Shown: piece by piece, positions 48,873-57,660 of the stretch
Numbering within the stretch: position 1 is the first letter of the stretch
Layout: each line of letters opens with the position of its first letter
From: Comamonadaceae bacterium 2FH
GTDB lineage: Bacteria; Pseudomonadota; Gammaproteobacteria; Burkholderiales; Burkholderiaceae_C
DNA length: 58,479 nt
Direction of reading: 5' to 3'
NCBI GenBank assembly: GCA_005503335.1
Contig: SCMQ01000034.1
Location: forward strand, 1 to 58,479
Notes under the pieces: model-generated
The model's database searches: none
What the model was told of the DNA's origin: nothing
What the model saw: the letters and a program-made list of their open reading frames with translations, nothing else
Position numbers and translations under genes: made by a program

Positions 48873-50056
48873 GCTTCTCCCTGGGGTGCCTGGTGCGGGG
48901 GCGCCGCGCCCGCCAGCGGCGCGGAAATAAAGCCCTCGCGCGACAGCGCGTGTATCACGCCGCGCATCAGGTAGTTGTTGTCAAAGCCTAGCGTGTACTG
49001 CCGCGCGTTCGGCTGTACCGGCTGCAGCATCCTGCGCTCGACCAGCTTGCGCAGCTGGTAGGTGCGCTGCGTCGCGTTGAGGCCGGGCATGGCCGGCGCC
49101 AAGTCGCCTGCTTTGGCCACGCCAGCGTCCACGGTGGCCTTCAGCACGGCCTCTTCCTGCGGCGTGATCAGGCCGCGCGCGCGGGCGTAAGCCAGGGCCG
49201 GCACCAGAATCCTGCCGCTCAGGTAGTCGTAGCGGGTGAGCTGGTCCACCTTCTTCAGTTCCACCAGCACCCCCTGCAGCACGTAGGTGCACCAGCGTTC
49301 CAGTTGGTCGGGCCGGCCGCTGTCGGCGCAGGACAGCATCTCGTAGTACTTTTCCCGGTCGTTGCAGAACACCGCCGTGGGGTTCAGCACCCGGCCGCCG
49401 GCCGTCACCTTGAAGCCGTACTTGATCAGCAGCGCATAGGTCAGCAACCGCACCACGCGCCCGTTGCCATTGCCAAAGGGGTGAACCCAGCCAAAGCGGT
49501 GGTGGGCCAGTGCCACCTTGATCAGGTCGTATTTCGGCGCGTCATCCTGGTTGATGAAGGCCACCAGCTCCTGCATGTAGGCGGGCACCTGCACCGCCTC
49601 GGGCGGCTGGTGGTCCGACTGGGCGATCGACACGGCACCTCTGCGGTAGGCGCCGGGGGTCTTGTCGCCTTCGCGTTGCAGGTCGTTCACCGTCATCGCG
49701 TGCAGCTCGCGGATGAAGTGCTCAGACAAGGTGGCGCCGGGCTGCATGGCCTCTTCCACGTAGGCCATGGCCTGCTCGATGTTGGCGATCTCGCGCAGCG
49801 GGTCGGCGCCCGGGCCGCCGCCGCCCACGGCACTCTCCACATAGTCGGCCAGCGTGGTGTGGTTGCCCTCGATGCGGGCCGAGCCCAGGCTCTCCAGCAT
49901 GTGGAAGACATGCTTGAGCTGATAGAACACCGGCGCCGGCGTGGTGCCCGCCAGCTGCAGGCGGCGCAGGTGTTCCAGTTCGGTCAGCACGTCCACCAGC
50001 GGCGAGTCGAACGCCGGGTTCAGCAGCTTCAGATCGAAGTGGACAAATGCAGCCAT
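48869..50056 (-). CDS. Fic protein (AMPylase) with N-terminal inhibitory motif
   Basis: A 395-residue Fic/DOC protein. The catalytic loop is HPFGNGNGR (H192-R200), with Asn in place of the usual Asp/Glu metal ligand. An inhibitory motif S59-A-R-I-E63-G-N fits (S/T)xxxE(G/N), so this is a class II enzyme held off by its own N-terminus. The C-terminal 100 residues look like a winged helix. It likely transfers AMP to a protein. It lies between hsdS and hsdR, overlaps the hsdR ATG, and has its own 217-bp upstream gap with an inverted repeat. Confidence 0.87.
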   Translation of the reverse strand: MAAFVHFDLKLLNPAFDSPLVDVLTELEHLRRLQLAGTTPAPVFYQLKHVFHMLESLGSARIEGNHTTLADYVESAVGGGGPGADPLREIANIEQAMAYVEEAMQPGATLSEHFIRELHAMTVNDLQREGDKTPGAYRRGAVSIAQSDHQPPEAVQVPAYMQELVAFINQDDAPKYDLIKVALAHHRFGWVHPFGNGNGRVVRLLTYALLIKYGFKVTAGGRVLNPTAVFCNDREKYYEMLSCADSGRPDQLERWCTYVLQGVLVELKKVDQLTRYDYLSGRILVPALAYARARGLITPQEEAVLKATVDAGVAKAGDLAPAMPGLNATQRTYQLRKLVERRMLQPVQPNARQYTLGFDNNYLMRGVIHALSREGFISAPLAGAAPPHQAPQGEA

Positions 50057-50058
50057 GC

Positions 50059-50084
50059 GGACAGGATATCTTGAAACTCTGTCC
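50059..50084. promoter_or_regulatory. Inverted repeat directly before fic
   Basis: GGACAG (50059-50064) and CTGTCC (50079-50084) are exact arms around a 14-base AT-rich centre, two bases before the fic start codon. It would cover the ribosome site or promoter and is a candidate operator or mRNA hairpin. The 217-bp gap up to hsdS holds no gene. Confidence 0.45.
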
Positions 50085-50273
50085 TGGCGAAGTTCAATCG
50101 CCATGAAAAATGCAAACAAGAACAATGGCTTGCGGACGCCAGTCGCCGATGACAACTGGAATCATGCGGTTTGCCGATCTGCAAGCACCGGCCCGTGCAT
50201 CTGCAGGCAGTGCCGCATCGGGCACCCGTCGCCCGGCCGATCGCCGGCTGGGGGCGCCCGGCGCGTTCCGCGC

Positions 50274-51524
50274 TCAGACCAGCCGGATGCGGCCGGTCAG
50301 CAGCGCCTGCATCATGCCCTGCTTGAGCGCGTGGGTCTTGTCGCGGCGGGCTTCGAGGGCGGCGATCTCGGCGTCCATGTCGGACAGGACGGTGGCGATG
50401 GCGGTTTGTTCTGCAATTGGCGGAAAGGGTACTGATATTGATCTAATTATTCTTAGATTCAGTCCGCCTCGACCACCGTCGCCTGTAGACAAAGACCGCA
50501 ACTCGTCGTATCGGGCGTCCAGGTTGTAATAAAGATAAGTTGGGTCGAATGACGCATTCGGAAATATGGCTGCAATCGACTGATTGGTGCAAAGCTCGAC
50601 GTAGTTAATCGCCACTGTTCCTCTCGTCTTTCCTTGGCCGGCTAAACCGACCAAGACGCAGTACGATGGGATAATTTTCGTGCTTGAGTTTTTCAGTCCC
50701 TGCTCCGAAATTCGTCCTGCAACATCATTTACACGCTTCATGTTCAACTCACCGGAGCTCATCCAGCGAATGGAGCCGCCCCAGTATGCCGCGACGGTCG
50801 TGCTCGGTGTTCCGCCCGCTGTGCAATCTGTGAACTCTCCGATGCACTTCGATTCCCATGGCTCATCAAACCCCGGCAGCCGGGTCTGGCCGGTGAGAAG
50901 TTGCTGCATGGCGGCCTGCTTGAGGTCGCGCTTCTTGGCGATGAGTTGGTCGAGCTTGGCGAGCAGGGCGTCCACGTCCGAAAGTGCGGAGGCGATGGCG
51001 CGTTGTTCGGGTTCTGGCGCGATAGGAACTCTGACACCGCTCAGAACAGCCTGATTAAGCGATGCCATCGTAGTTCCAACAGCATTTTGAAGAAGCCATG
51101 ACTGCACCTGATGTCGGCGGAATTGCCAGGCCAAGTAGGGGGCGTGACATGATTGGCTGGGGCGCAGACTGATCCCGTCAGAGCCGAGAAACCAGCCGTC
51201 TTGAGGGGCGTCGACCAAGACCGACCGATCAACTGCCCCTTTTCTTCCAAAAACTATGTCGCCGACTCGCAGCACATATTGCGGGAGCCGGTTCACGACA
51301 ACCTCGGGGACGAGTGGCGTCTTGTTCGTGATCCGAAATGTGCCGTGTCCAATCTCTCCCACGGAGATGAGCGGGACCCCATTCGATCCCGAATATTCCT
51401 CTGCTTTGAGCAACGTGCCGAATGGGCCTGTTCTGATTTGACCAAGGTCGCCGACGGCTTTGATCTCCCAATCCTCCGGAATCACGCCCACATCGGTTTT
51501 CTTGTAGGCAGGCCTCAGTTCCAT
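50274..51524 (-). CDS. hsdS: Type I specificity subunit HsdS
   Basis: A 416-residue protein with two target-recognition domains (about 15-190 and 220-390). Each is followed by the conserved helical spacer: LSDVDALLAKLDQLIAKKRDLKQAAM and LSDMDAEIAALEARRDKTHALKQGMM. Each TRD should read one half of a bipartite DNA site. The start at MELRPAYKKTD overlaps hsdM by 10 bp. TRD1 and TRD2 are AT-richer than the spacers, as expected for exchanged domains. Confidence 0.93.
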   Translation of the reverse strand: MELRPAYKKTDVGVIPEDWEIKAVGDLGQIRTGPFGTLLKAEEYSGSNGVPLISVGEIGHGTFRITNKTPLVPEVVVNRLPQYVLRVGDIVFGRKGAVDRSVLVDAPQDGWFLGSDGISLRPSQSCHAPYLAWQFRRHQVQSWLLQNAVGTTMASLNQAVLSGVRVPIAPEPEQRAIASALSDVDALLAKLDQLIAKKRDLKQAAMQQLLTGQTRLPGFDEPWESKCIGEFTDCTAGGTPSTTVAAYWGGSIRWMSSGELNMKRVNDVAGRISEQGLKNSSTKIIPSYCVLVGLAGQGKTRGTVAINYVELCTNQSIAAIFPNASFDPTYLYYNLDARYDELRSLSTGDGGRGGLNLRIIRSISVPFPPIAEQTAIATVLSDMDAEIAALEARRDKTHALKQGMMQALLTGRIRLV

Positions 51525-53914
51525 GCGAACCCCATGCTCTTCAGGTGCTCGTCCACCCGCGCCGCCAGCGTCTCCACCTCGTCCAGCAGCGCCGGCAGCG
51601 GCGTGGCGTAGCGCTCGGCCAGCTGGCGGATGCGCGCGGTCAGCGCCTGGCTCACGCGGTCCAGCTCGCCTTGCACGGCGGCGGTGAGGGCGGCCAGCCA
51701 TTTGTCGTCCACCACCAGGGTCTGGATCTCTGTGGGGGTGAGCTCGGCGTAGCGCACGGCCACCCGGGCGTCGAGCGCCTTCTGCGCGTCCTTCACCTTT
51801 CGGCCGGCGGCGGCTTCCTGGTCGATCAGGGTCAGACATTGCCGTAGCAAAGCGATCTCACCAGGCTCTGCAACGTCGATGCCACCTTCTTCAGCAGCCT
51901 GAAGGCGTGTCTTGACGCTGGCTTTCGTGAGTTTGCCCTTCTCGGTTCTCGCCTCAAACAGCAGGCTGTCCTCACCGCTGTGTTCCTCGTCCAGCTCCTC
52001 GATCTGGCGGGCGAGGGCGTCGCGGGCGGCCTCCAGCGTTTCGATGGCCTGCTGTTCGGCGCTGAAGTAGCGCGCCACGATCAGGCGCGGCGGGATCAAG
52101 TCGGTGTTGGGCTGGCCCTTGTCGTCCACGGCGCGCCAGCCGTCCAGCGCGATCTGCCAGGCGTCGTCCTGCATCGTGTCGGCCCAGTAGTCCATCAGGT
52201 GCTGGTAGACGTCGTAGGCGTCGATCAGCGGGGCGGCCTGGAAGGCGGCGAGCAGGCGCTCGGACAGGGTCTCGATCAGGACCTTGGGCCGGTCGCCGGT
52301 CTGGATGCCGGCCAGCAGCGGGCGATGCTGCTGCTTCCAGGCATCGAAGCGCTGGCGGGCCTGCTGCTGGAAGGCAGTGAACTCGGGATGGCCGAAGATG
52401 CCGGCCTTGATCTGGCCGGGCTCGACGCGCAGGCGGCTGTAGCCGGGGCGGTCGGCGTCGGCGAAAAGGGCGGCGCGCACCGAGGGCAGCACCTGCCAGT
52501 AGGCGGCGAGGCCGTCCAGATCGCGGTGGGGGATGCCGCCTTTCAGGTGGGCCGCTATGTCCTGCAGGTCCTCGGGTTCGCTGCTGTCGATGTAGCGCGG
52601 CAGGTTGAGGTTGAAGTCGTTGGCCTCGATCTCGGCCAGCGGCACCAGGCGCGCGTAGCGCGGGTCGTCGTCCAGCTGCCGTGTGAAGGTGTCGACGATC
52701 TTGTGGATGTCCTGCGCGCGCAGGCGGTTCTTGTTGCCGTCCTTGATGAAGCCCCGGCTGGCATCGATCATGAAGATGCCCTTGCGGCCGGCGGCGCCTT
52801 CCTTGTCGAGCACGACGATGCAGGCCGGGATGCCGGTGCCGTAGAACAGGTTGGCCGGCAGGCCGATGATGGCCTGGATGAAGCCGCGCTGGACGATGTT
52901 GCGGCGTATGCCGCCCTCGGCGCCGCCGCGGAACAGCACGCCATGCGGCAGGATGACCGCGCCCTTGCCTGTGCTCTTGAGGCTCTTGAGGATGTGCAGC
53001 AGGAAGGCGTAGTCGCCGTTCTTGGCCGGCGGCACGCCGTACTCGAAGCGGCTGAACAGGTCGTTGACCGGGTCGATGCCGTTGCTCCAGGCCTTGGTGG
53101 AGAACGGCGGGTTGGCGACCACGTAGTCGAACGTCTGCAGCGCGCCCATGTGGAGGAAGTGCGGGCTGGACAGGGTGTTGGCCTGCCAGATCTCGGCGGT
53201 GGGGCAGTCGTGCAGCACCATGTTCATGCGTGCCAGGGCGCTGGTGGCGTTGTCCATTTCCTGGCCATACAGGGCCAGGTCCAGGCCGGTGCGGCTTTTC
53301 GCTTCGTCGTGCGCCTTGAGCAGCAGCGAGCCCGACCCGCATGTCGGGTCGTAAATGCTCTGGCTGGCGTGGTGAGCCTGGCCCAGGCCGATGACCTGCG
53401 CCATGACCCGCGAGACTTCGGCCGGGGTGTAGAACTGGCCCTTGCTCTTGCCGGACTCGGTGGCGAAGTGGCGCATCAGGTATTCGTACGCGTCGCCCAG
53501 CAGGTCGTCGCCCTCCGCGCGGTTGCGGCCGAAGTCCAGGCTTTCGAAGATGGCGACCAGTCGGGTGAGCCGGTCCACCATCTCCTTGCCTTTGCCGAGC
53601 TTTTCCTCGTCGTTGAAGTCGGCCACGTTGATGGCGCCCTTGAGCGACTCGTTGGCATCGGCCAGCCGGCCGATCAGCTTGTTGATCCTGTCGCCGATCT
53701 CCTTGTCGTTCTTGAGCTTCACCATGTCGGCAAAGCTGCCGCCGGGCGGCACCTCGATCAGGGCATTCGGGTCGCCGGCGTACTTGTCGGAGACGTATTT
53801 GACGAACAGCAGGACCAGTACGTAGTCCTTGTACTGGCTGGCGTCCATGCCGCCGCGCAGCTCGTCGCAGGACTTCCAGAGGGAGGAATAGAGTTCGGAT
53901 TTCTTGAGGGCCAT
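51515..53914 (-). CDS. hsdM: Type I adenine methyltransferase HsdM
   Basis: A 799-residue N6-adenine methyltransferase. The N-terminal HsdM_N domain starts MALKKSELYSSLWKSCDELRG; the SAM site is DPTCGSGSLLLKA (about 190) and the catalytic motif is NPPFS (about 270). A long C-terminal helical extension (from about 540) includes a charged coiled coil (QQAIETLEAARDALARQIEELDEEHS). It is the first gene of the operon hsdM-hsdS-fic-hsdR-peptidase and can act with HsdS as a methylase on its own. Confidence 0.95.
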   Translation of the reverse strand: MALKKSELYSSLWKSCDELRGGMDASQYKDYVLVLLFVKYVSDKYAGDPNALIEVPPGGSFADMVKLKNDKEIGDRINKLIGRLADANESLKGAINVADFNDEEKLGKGKEMVDRLTRLVAIFESLDFGRNRAEGDDLLGDAYEYLMRHFATESGKSKGQFYTPAEVSRVMAQVIGLGQAHHASQSIYDPTCGSGSLLLKAHDEAKSRTGLDLALYGQEMDNATSALARMNMVLHDCPTAEIWQANTLSSPHFLHMGALQTFDYVVANPPFSTKAWSNGIDPVNDLFSRFEYGVPPAKNGDYAFLLHILKSLKSTGKGAVILPHGVLFRGGAEGGIRRNIVQRGFIQAIIGLPANLFYGTGIPACIVVLDKEGAAGRKGIFMIDASRGFIKDGNKNRLRAQDIHKIVDTFTRQLDDDPRYARLVPLAEIEANDFNLNLPRYIDSSEPEDLQDIAAHLKGGIPHRDLDGLAAYWQVLPSVRAALFADADRPGYSRLRVEPGQIKAGIFGHPEFTAFQQQARQRFDAWKQQHRPLLAGIQTGDRPKVLIETLSERLLAAFQAAPLIDAYDVYQHLMDYWADTMQDDAWQIALDGWRAVDDKGQPNTDLIPPRLIVARYFSAEQQAIETLEAARDALARQIEELDEEHSGEDSLLFEARTEKGKLTKASVKTRLQAAEEGGIDVAEPGEIALLRQCLTLIDQEAAAGRKVKDAQKALDARVAVRYAELTPTEIQTLVVDDKWLAALTAAVQGELDRVSQALTARIRQLAERYATPLPALLDEVETLAARVDEHLKSMGFAWN

Positions 53915-54071
53915 CGGTGATTTCAGTGCGCCGGTCGGTCGAATTTCGTGGGTACGGCCCGCCCTGGAAGTCCCTCCACCTGGCCAGCGGCACGCATGGC
54001 TGGGTACCGGTCCATGGCGCGGCTGTTTGGCGGCAGCTCATGGGACGAGGGCACGGCGCCAGACCACAAAA

Positions 54072-54102
54072 AAACCCGCCACGCCGGGAAACGTGCGGGT
54101 TT
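54072..54102 (-). terminator. Terminator of tRNA-Arg
   Basis: AAACCCGC-type and GCGGGTTT-type arms form a hairpin; on the minus strand it is followed by seven T residues. It lies 35 bases past the tRNA 3' end. The rest of 53915-54071 shows no gene; it must hold the hsdM promoter, which I could not pin down. Confidence 0.75.
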
Positions 54103-54136
54103 CTGATATGCCATGAGACTGGAGGATGCGAGTCTG

Positions 54137-54211
54137 TGGCGCCCCCAGCAGGAATCGAACCTGCATCTAGCGCTTAGGAGGCGCTCGTTCTATCCATTGA
54201 ACTATGGCGGC
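54137..54211 (-). tRNA. tRNA-Arg (CCU)
   Basis: A 75-nt cloverleaf with encoded CCA. The D stem GTTC/GAAC, anticodon arm AGCGC CTCCTAA GCGCT (anticodon CCT) and T arm GCAGG TTCGATT CCTGC all pair exactly. The acceptor stem GCCGCCA against TGGGGGC pairs except for G4-G69. The type I restriction locus begins beyond the 3' end, so the 3' half may be element-derived. Confidence 0.92.
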
Positions 54212-54306
54212 GTGCCCTGGATTGTAATGGCCGCGCCGCTTTCCTTTTCCTGGATCAAGCAAGCGTCTTGCGGCGCGCCGCACAATGGGGCTTTTCGAGG
54301 ATGAAC

Positions 54307-54855
54307 ATGGGATCTTCAGCGTCGTTGCCGGGCTTCGAGGCGCCGGCGGTCGGGTTCGAGCAGCCGTTCGAGATGCTGCAGGCTTGCCACGAGCGGGTGC
54401 AGCGCAGCCTGGGACTGCTCGAGCGCCTGATGGCGCACATCGAGGCCCAGGGGCATGACGGCGCGTCGCGCTCGGCCGCGGCCGACGTGCTGCGCTATTT
54501 CGATATCGCCGCGCCGCTGCACCACGAGGACGAGGAGAAGCATGTGTTCCCGGCCTTGTGGGACAGCACCGACGAGGACCTGCTGGCGGCGATTGCGACG
54601 CTGCAGCGCGATCACGAGCGCATGGCGGCGCTCTGGCAACGCCTGCGCGAAGTGCTGCTGCAGTGGCGCGATGCGGCGCAGCCGCCGGCCATCGATGCGG
54701 CCGCGCGCGCCCTGGCGCGTGAATTCATGGCCTGCTACGACGCCCACATCGCGACCGAGGAGCAGCGCGTCTATCCCGCGGCCCGGCTGCGCTACGACGC
54801 CGCGGGCCTGGCGCGCATAGGCGCCGAGATGCAGGCGCGCCGGCGCGGCGGCTGA
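54307..54855 (+). CDS. Hemerythrin HHE-domain protein
   Basis: A 182-residue four-helix protein. Iron ligands are visible in order: the His of QACHERVQRSL, HHEDEEKHVFPAL, RDHERMAALW, and HIATEEQRVYPAA. It likely binds a diiron centre and senses or carries O2 or NO, or takes part in iron-sulfur repair. The ATG at 54307 was chosen because GAGG sits six bases before it; the ATG at 54301 has no spacing. Confidence 0.82.
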   Translation: MGSSASLPGFEAPAVGFEQPFEMLQACHERVQRSLGLLERLMAHIEAQGHDGASRSAAADVLRYFDIAAPLHHEDEEKHVFPALWDSTDEDLLAAIATLQRDHERMAALWQRLREVLLQWRDAAQPPAIDAAARALAREFMACYDAHIATEEQRVYPAARLRYDAAGLARIGAEMQARRRGG

Positions 54856-54875
54856 ACGCCCGGCCTCTTCGGCGC

Positions 54876-56063
54876 CTACTTGCTCAGCATGCGCATGGCT
54901 TCTTCCAGCCCCCTGAGCGTGAGCGGGTACATGCGCTGGCCCATCAGCTGCTGGACGATGGCGATGCTCTGGCGGTACTGCCAGATGCCGGGCGGCTCGG
55001 GGTTGATCCAGGCGAAGCGCGGGAAGGCGTGAGTCAGGCGCTGCAGCCATTCGGCGCCGGCCTCCTCGTTGTTGTATTCCACGCTGCCGCCGGGCTGCAG
55101 GATCTCGTACGGACTCATGGTCGCGTCGCCGATGAAGACCAGCTTGTAGTCCTTGTTGTACTTGCGGATGATGTCCCAGGTCGGGAATTTCTCCGCGTAG
55201 CGGCGGCGGTTGTGCTTCCACATGAAGTCGTAGACGCAGTTGTGGAAGTAGTAGAACTCCAGGTGCTTGAACTCGTTCTTCACTGCCGAGAACAGCTCCT
55301 CCACGCGCTGCACATGCTCGTCCATGGTGCCGCCCACGTCCATCAGCAGCAGCACCTTCACGTTGTTGTGCCGCTCGGGCACCATCTTGATGTCCAGGTA
55401 GCCGGCGTTCGCTGCCGTGGCGCGTATGGTGTCGGGCAGGTCGAGTTCCAGCTCGTGGCCCTCGCGCGCGAACTTGCGCAGCCGGCGCAGCGCGACCTTG
55501 ATGTTGCGCGTGCCGAGCTCCTGGCTGTCGTCGTAGTCCTGGTAGCTGCGCTGCTCCCAGACCTTGACCGCGCTCTTGTTGCCGCCCTTGCCGCCTATGC
55601 GCACGCCCTGCGGGTTGTAGCCGCTGTGGCCGAAGGGCGAGGTGCCGCCCGTGCCTATCCACTTGCTGCCGCCCTCGTGGCGCTCCTTCTGCTCCTCGAA
55701 GCGCTTCTTGAGCGTCTCCATGAGCTCGTCCCAGCCCATCTTCTCTATCCTGGCCTTCTCCTCGGGGCTGAGCTCGCGCTCCAGCCCCTTGCGCAGCCAC
55801 TCGAGCGGCACCTCCTTGGTGAAATCGGCCAGCATCTCCACGCCCTTGAAGTAGGCGGCAAAGGCGCGGTCGAACTTGTCGAAGTGCTTCTCGTCCTTGA
55901 CCAGCGCCGTGCGCGCCAGGTAGTAGAAGTCGTCCATGGACCAGGCGTCTTCCGAGCCCGGTCCGACCACATGGGCCTGCAACGCTTCGAGCAGGGTCAG
56001 GTATTCCTTGACCGACACTGGCAGCTTGGCTGCGCGCAGGGTGTAGAAGAAGTCGATCAGCAT
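54876..56063 (-). CDS. CoxE-like VWA-domain protein
   Basis: A 395-residue protein of the CoxE-like group. The C-terminal von Willebrand A fold has a MIDAS at VLLLMDVGGTMDEHV and a later LVFIGDATMSPYEI; the N-terminal half is helical and charged. With the MoxR ATPase two genes upstream it forms a MoxR-VWA chaperone pair of the kind that inserts cofactors into or activates metalloenzymes. It overlaps the acetyltransferase gene by 7 bp. The client is unknown. Confidence 0.88.
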   Translation of the reverse strand: MLIDFFYTLRAAKLPVSVKEYLTLLEALQAHVVGPGSEDAWSMDDFYYLARTALVKDEKHFDKFDRAFAAYFKGVEMLADFTKEVPLEWLRKGLERELSPEEKARIEKMGWDELMETLKKRFEEQKERHEGGSKWIGTGGTSPFGHSGYNPQGVRIGGKGGNKSAVKVWEQRSYQDYDDSQELGTRNIKVALRRLRKFAREGHELELDLPDTIRATAANAGYLDIKMVPERHNNVKVLLLMDVGGTMDEHVQRVEELFSAVKNEFKHLEFYYFHNCVYDFMWKHNRRRYAEKFPTWDIIRKYNKDYKLVFIGDATMSPYEILQPGGSVEYNNEEAGAEWLQRLTHAFPRFAWINPEPPGIWQYRQSIAIVQQLMGQRMYPLTLRGLEEAMRMLSK

Positions 56064-56680
56064 GGGCGATCTCCTGGGGCGGATGCGGCGCGCGGCCGCT
56101 CGAGCTGATGCGCCAGGTGCCGGCGGACCGCGGGCCACTCGCTGGCGACGATGCTGTAGACGCAGGTGTCGCGCAGGCTGCCGTCGGCCATGATCTGGTG
56201 CTGGCGCAGCACGCCGTCGAGCTTGGCACCCAGGCGCTCGATGGCGCGGCGGCTCGCATGGTTGAAGAAATGCGTGCGGAACTCCACGGCGATGCAGTCC
56301 AGCGCCTCGAACGCGTGGGCCAGCAGCAGGCGCTTGCACTCGGTGTTGAGGGCGCTGCGCTGCACGCTGCCGCGCAACCAGGTCGAGCCGATCTCCAGGC
56401 GGCGGTTCTCGGAGTCGATGTTCATGTAGGTGGTCATGCCCACCGCGCGCCCGCTCGCGGCATCGAGCACTGCGAAGGGCAGCATGCGGCCCTGGGCCTG
56501 CAGGGACAGGCGGCGCGCTATCTCGGCCGCCATGCCATCGGGCGCGGGAATGGCGGTGTACCAGAGCGTCCACAGTTCGCCGTCGTGCACGGCCTCGACC
56601 AGATCGCCGTGGTGGCCAGCGGCCAGCGGCACCAGCATGGCGTGCCGGCCGGACAAGGTCACGGGGGTGGTGAAGGCCAT
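56057..56680 (-). CDS. GNAT-family N-acetyltransferase (RimJ/RimL-like)
   Basis: A 207-residue protein of the RimJ/RimL type with the acetyl-CoA region GSTWLRGSVQRSALNTECKRLLLAHAF and VEFRTHFFNHASRRAIERLGAKLDG. It probably acetylates a protein N-terminus or a small molecule. It lies between moxR and the VWA gene on the same strand with a 7-bp overlap downstream and a 38-bp gap upstream, so the three are one transcription unit. Confidence 0.87.
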   Translation of the reverse strand: MAFTTPVTLSGRHAMLVPLAAGHHGDLVEAVHDGELWTLWYTAIPAPDGMAAEIARRLSLQAQGRMLPFAVLDAASGRAVGMTTYMNIDSENRRLEIGSTWLRGSVQRSALNTECKRLLLAHAFEALDCIAVEFRTHFFNHASRRAIERLGAKLDGVLRQHQIMADGSLRDTCVYSIVASEWPAVRRHLAHQLERPRAASAPGDRPC

Positions 56681-56718
56681 CTCGGTCCGTCCTCTGCAGC
56701 GGCGCCGGCGCGCTGCGC

Positions 56719-57561
56719 TCAGCGGTTGCGCTGGTTCATGAACACCAGCTTCTCGAACAGGGTCACGTCCTGCTCGTTCTTGAGCAGGGCGCCGACCAGC
56801 GGCGGCACGCTGACCTTGTTGTCGGCGCTTTGCAGCGCCTCGAGCGGAATGTCCTCGGCCATCAGCAGCTTGAGCCAGTCCAGCAGTTCGGAGGTGCTGG
56901 GCTTCTTCTTGAGTCCGGGCAGGTTGCGCACGTCGTAGAAGGTGCGCATGGCCGAGCCCAGCAGCTCCTGCTTGAGGCCGGGGAAATGCACGTCGACGAT
57001 CTGGCGCATGGTGTCGGCGTCGGGGAACCTGATGTAGTGGAAGAAGCAGCGGCGCAGGAAGGCGTCGGGCAACTCCTTCTCGTTGTTCGAGGTGATGAAC
57101 ACCAGCGGGCGGTGCTTGGCGCGCACCAGCTCGCGCGTCTCGTAGCAGTAGAACTCCATGCGGTCGAGCTCGCGCAGCAGGTCGTTCGGGAACTCGATGT
57201 CGGCCTTGTCGATCTCGTCGATCAGCAGGGCCACCGGCTGGTCGGCCGTGAAGGCCTGCCACAGCACGCCCTTGACGATGTAGTTGTGGATATCCTTGAC
57301 CTTCTCGTCGCCGAGCTGCGAGTCGCGCAGCCGGCTGACGGCGTCGTACTCGTACAGCCCCTGCTGGGCCTTGGTGGTGGACTTGATGTGCCACTGCAGC
57401 AGCGGCAGGTTCAGCGCCTGGGACACCTCCTCGGCCAGCATGGTCTTGCCGGTGCCGGGCTCGCCCTTGACGAGCAGGGGGCGCTTGAGCGTGATGGCGG
57501 CGTTGACGGCCAGCATCAGGTCCTGGGTGGCGACGTAGGTGGAGGAGCCTTGGAATTTCAT
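56719..57561 (-). CDS. MoxR-family AAA+ ATPase
   Basis: A 280-residue AAA+ ATPase of the MoxR group: Walker A LVKGEPGTGKTMLAEEV, Walker B ALLIDEIDKADIEF and sensor region VFITSNNEKELPDAFLRRC. It works as a chaperone with VWA partners to mature metal-containing complexes. The start at MKFQGSSTYVA matches the family; upstream frames cross the cytochrome promoter region. Confidence 0.93.
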   Translation of the reverse strand: MKFQGSSTYVATQDLMLAVNAAITLKRPLLVKGEPGTGKTMLAEEVSQALNLPLLQWHIKSTTKAQQGLYEYDAVSRLRDSQLGDEKVKDIHNYIVKGVLWQAFTADQPVALLIDEIDKADIEFPNDLLRELDRMEFYCYETRELVRAKHRPLVFITSNNEKELPDAFLRRCFFHYIRFPDADTMRQIVDVHFPGLKQELLGSAMRTFYDVRNLPGLKKKPSTSELLDWLKLLMAEDIPLEALQSADNKVSVPPLVGALLKNEQDVTLFEKLVFMNQRNR

Positions 57562-57610
57562 GGTGCGATGGAGGTGAAAGGCACGCTGCCGGGGCGTAGC
57601 TGGGGGCCGA

Positions 57611-57616
57611 TATAAT
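57611..57616 (+). promoter_or_regulatory. Promoter -10 (TATAAT) of cytochrome c gene
   Basis: An exact TATAAT lies 45 bases before the cytochrome ATG; no good -35 is visible 17 bases upstream. GATTGA (57621-57626) and TCAATC (57633-57638) form an inverted repeat just after it, where a repressor could bind. Confidence 0.5.
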
Positions 57617-57660
57617 GCTCGATTGATCCAACTCAATCAACGAATGATTGTGCGCGCAAA

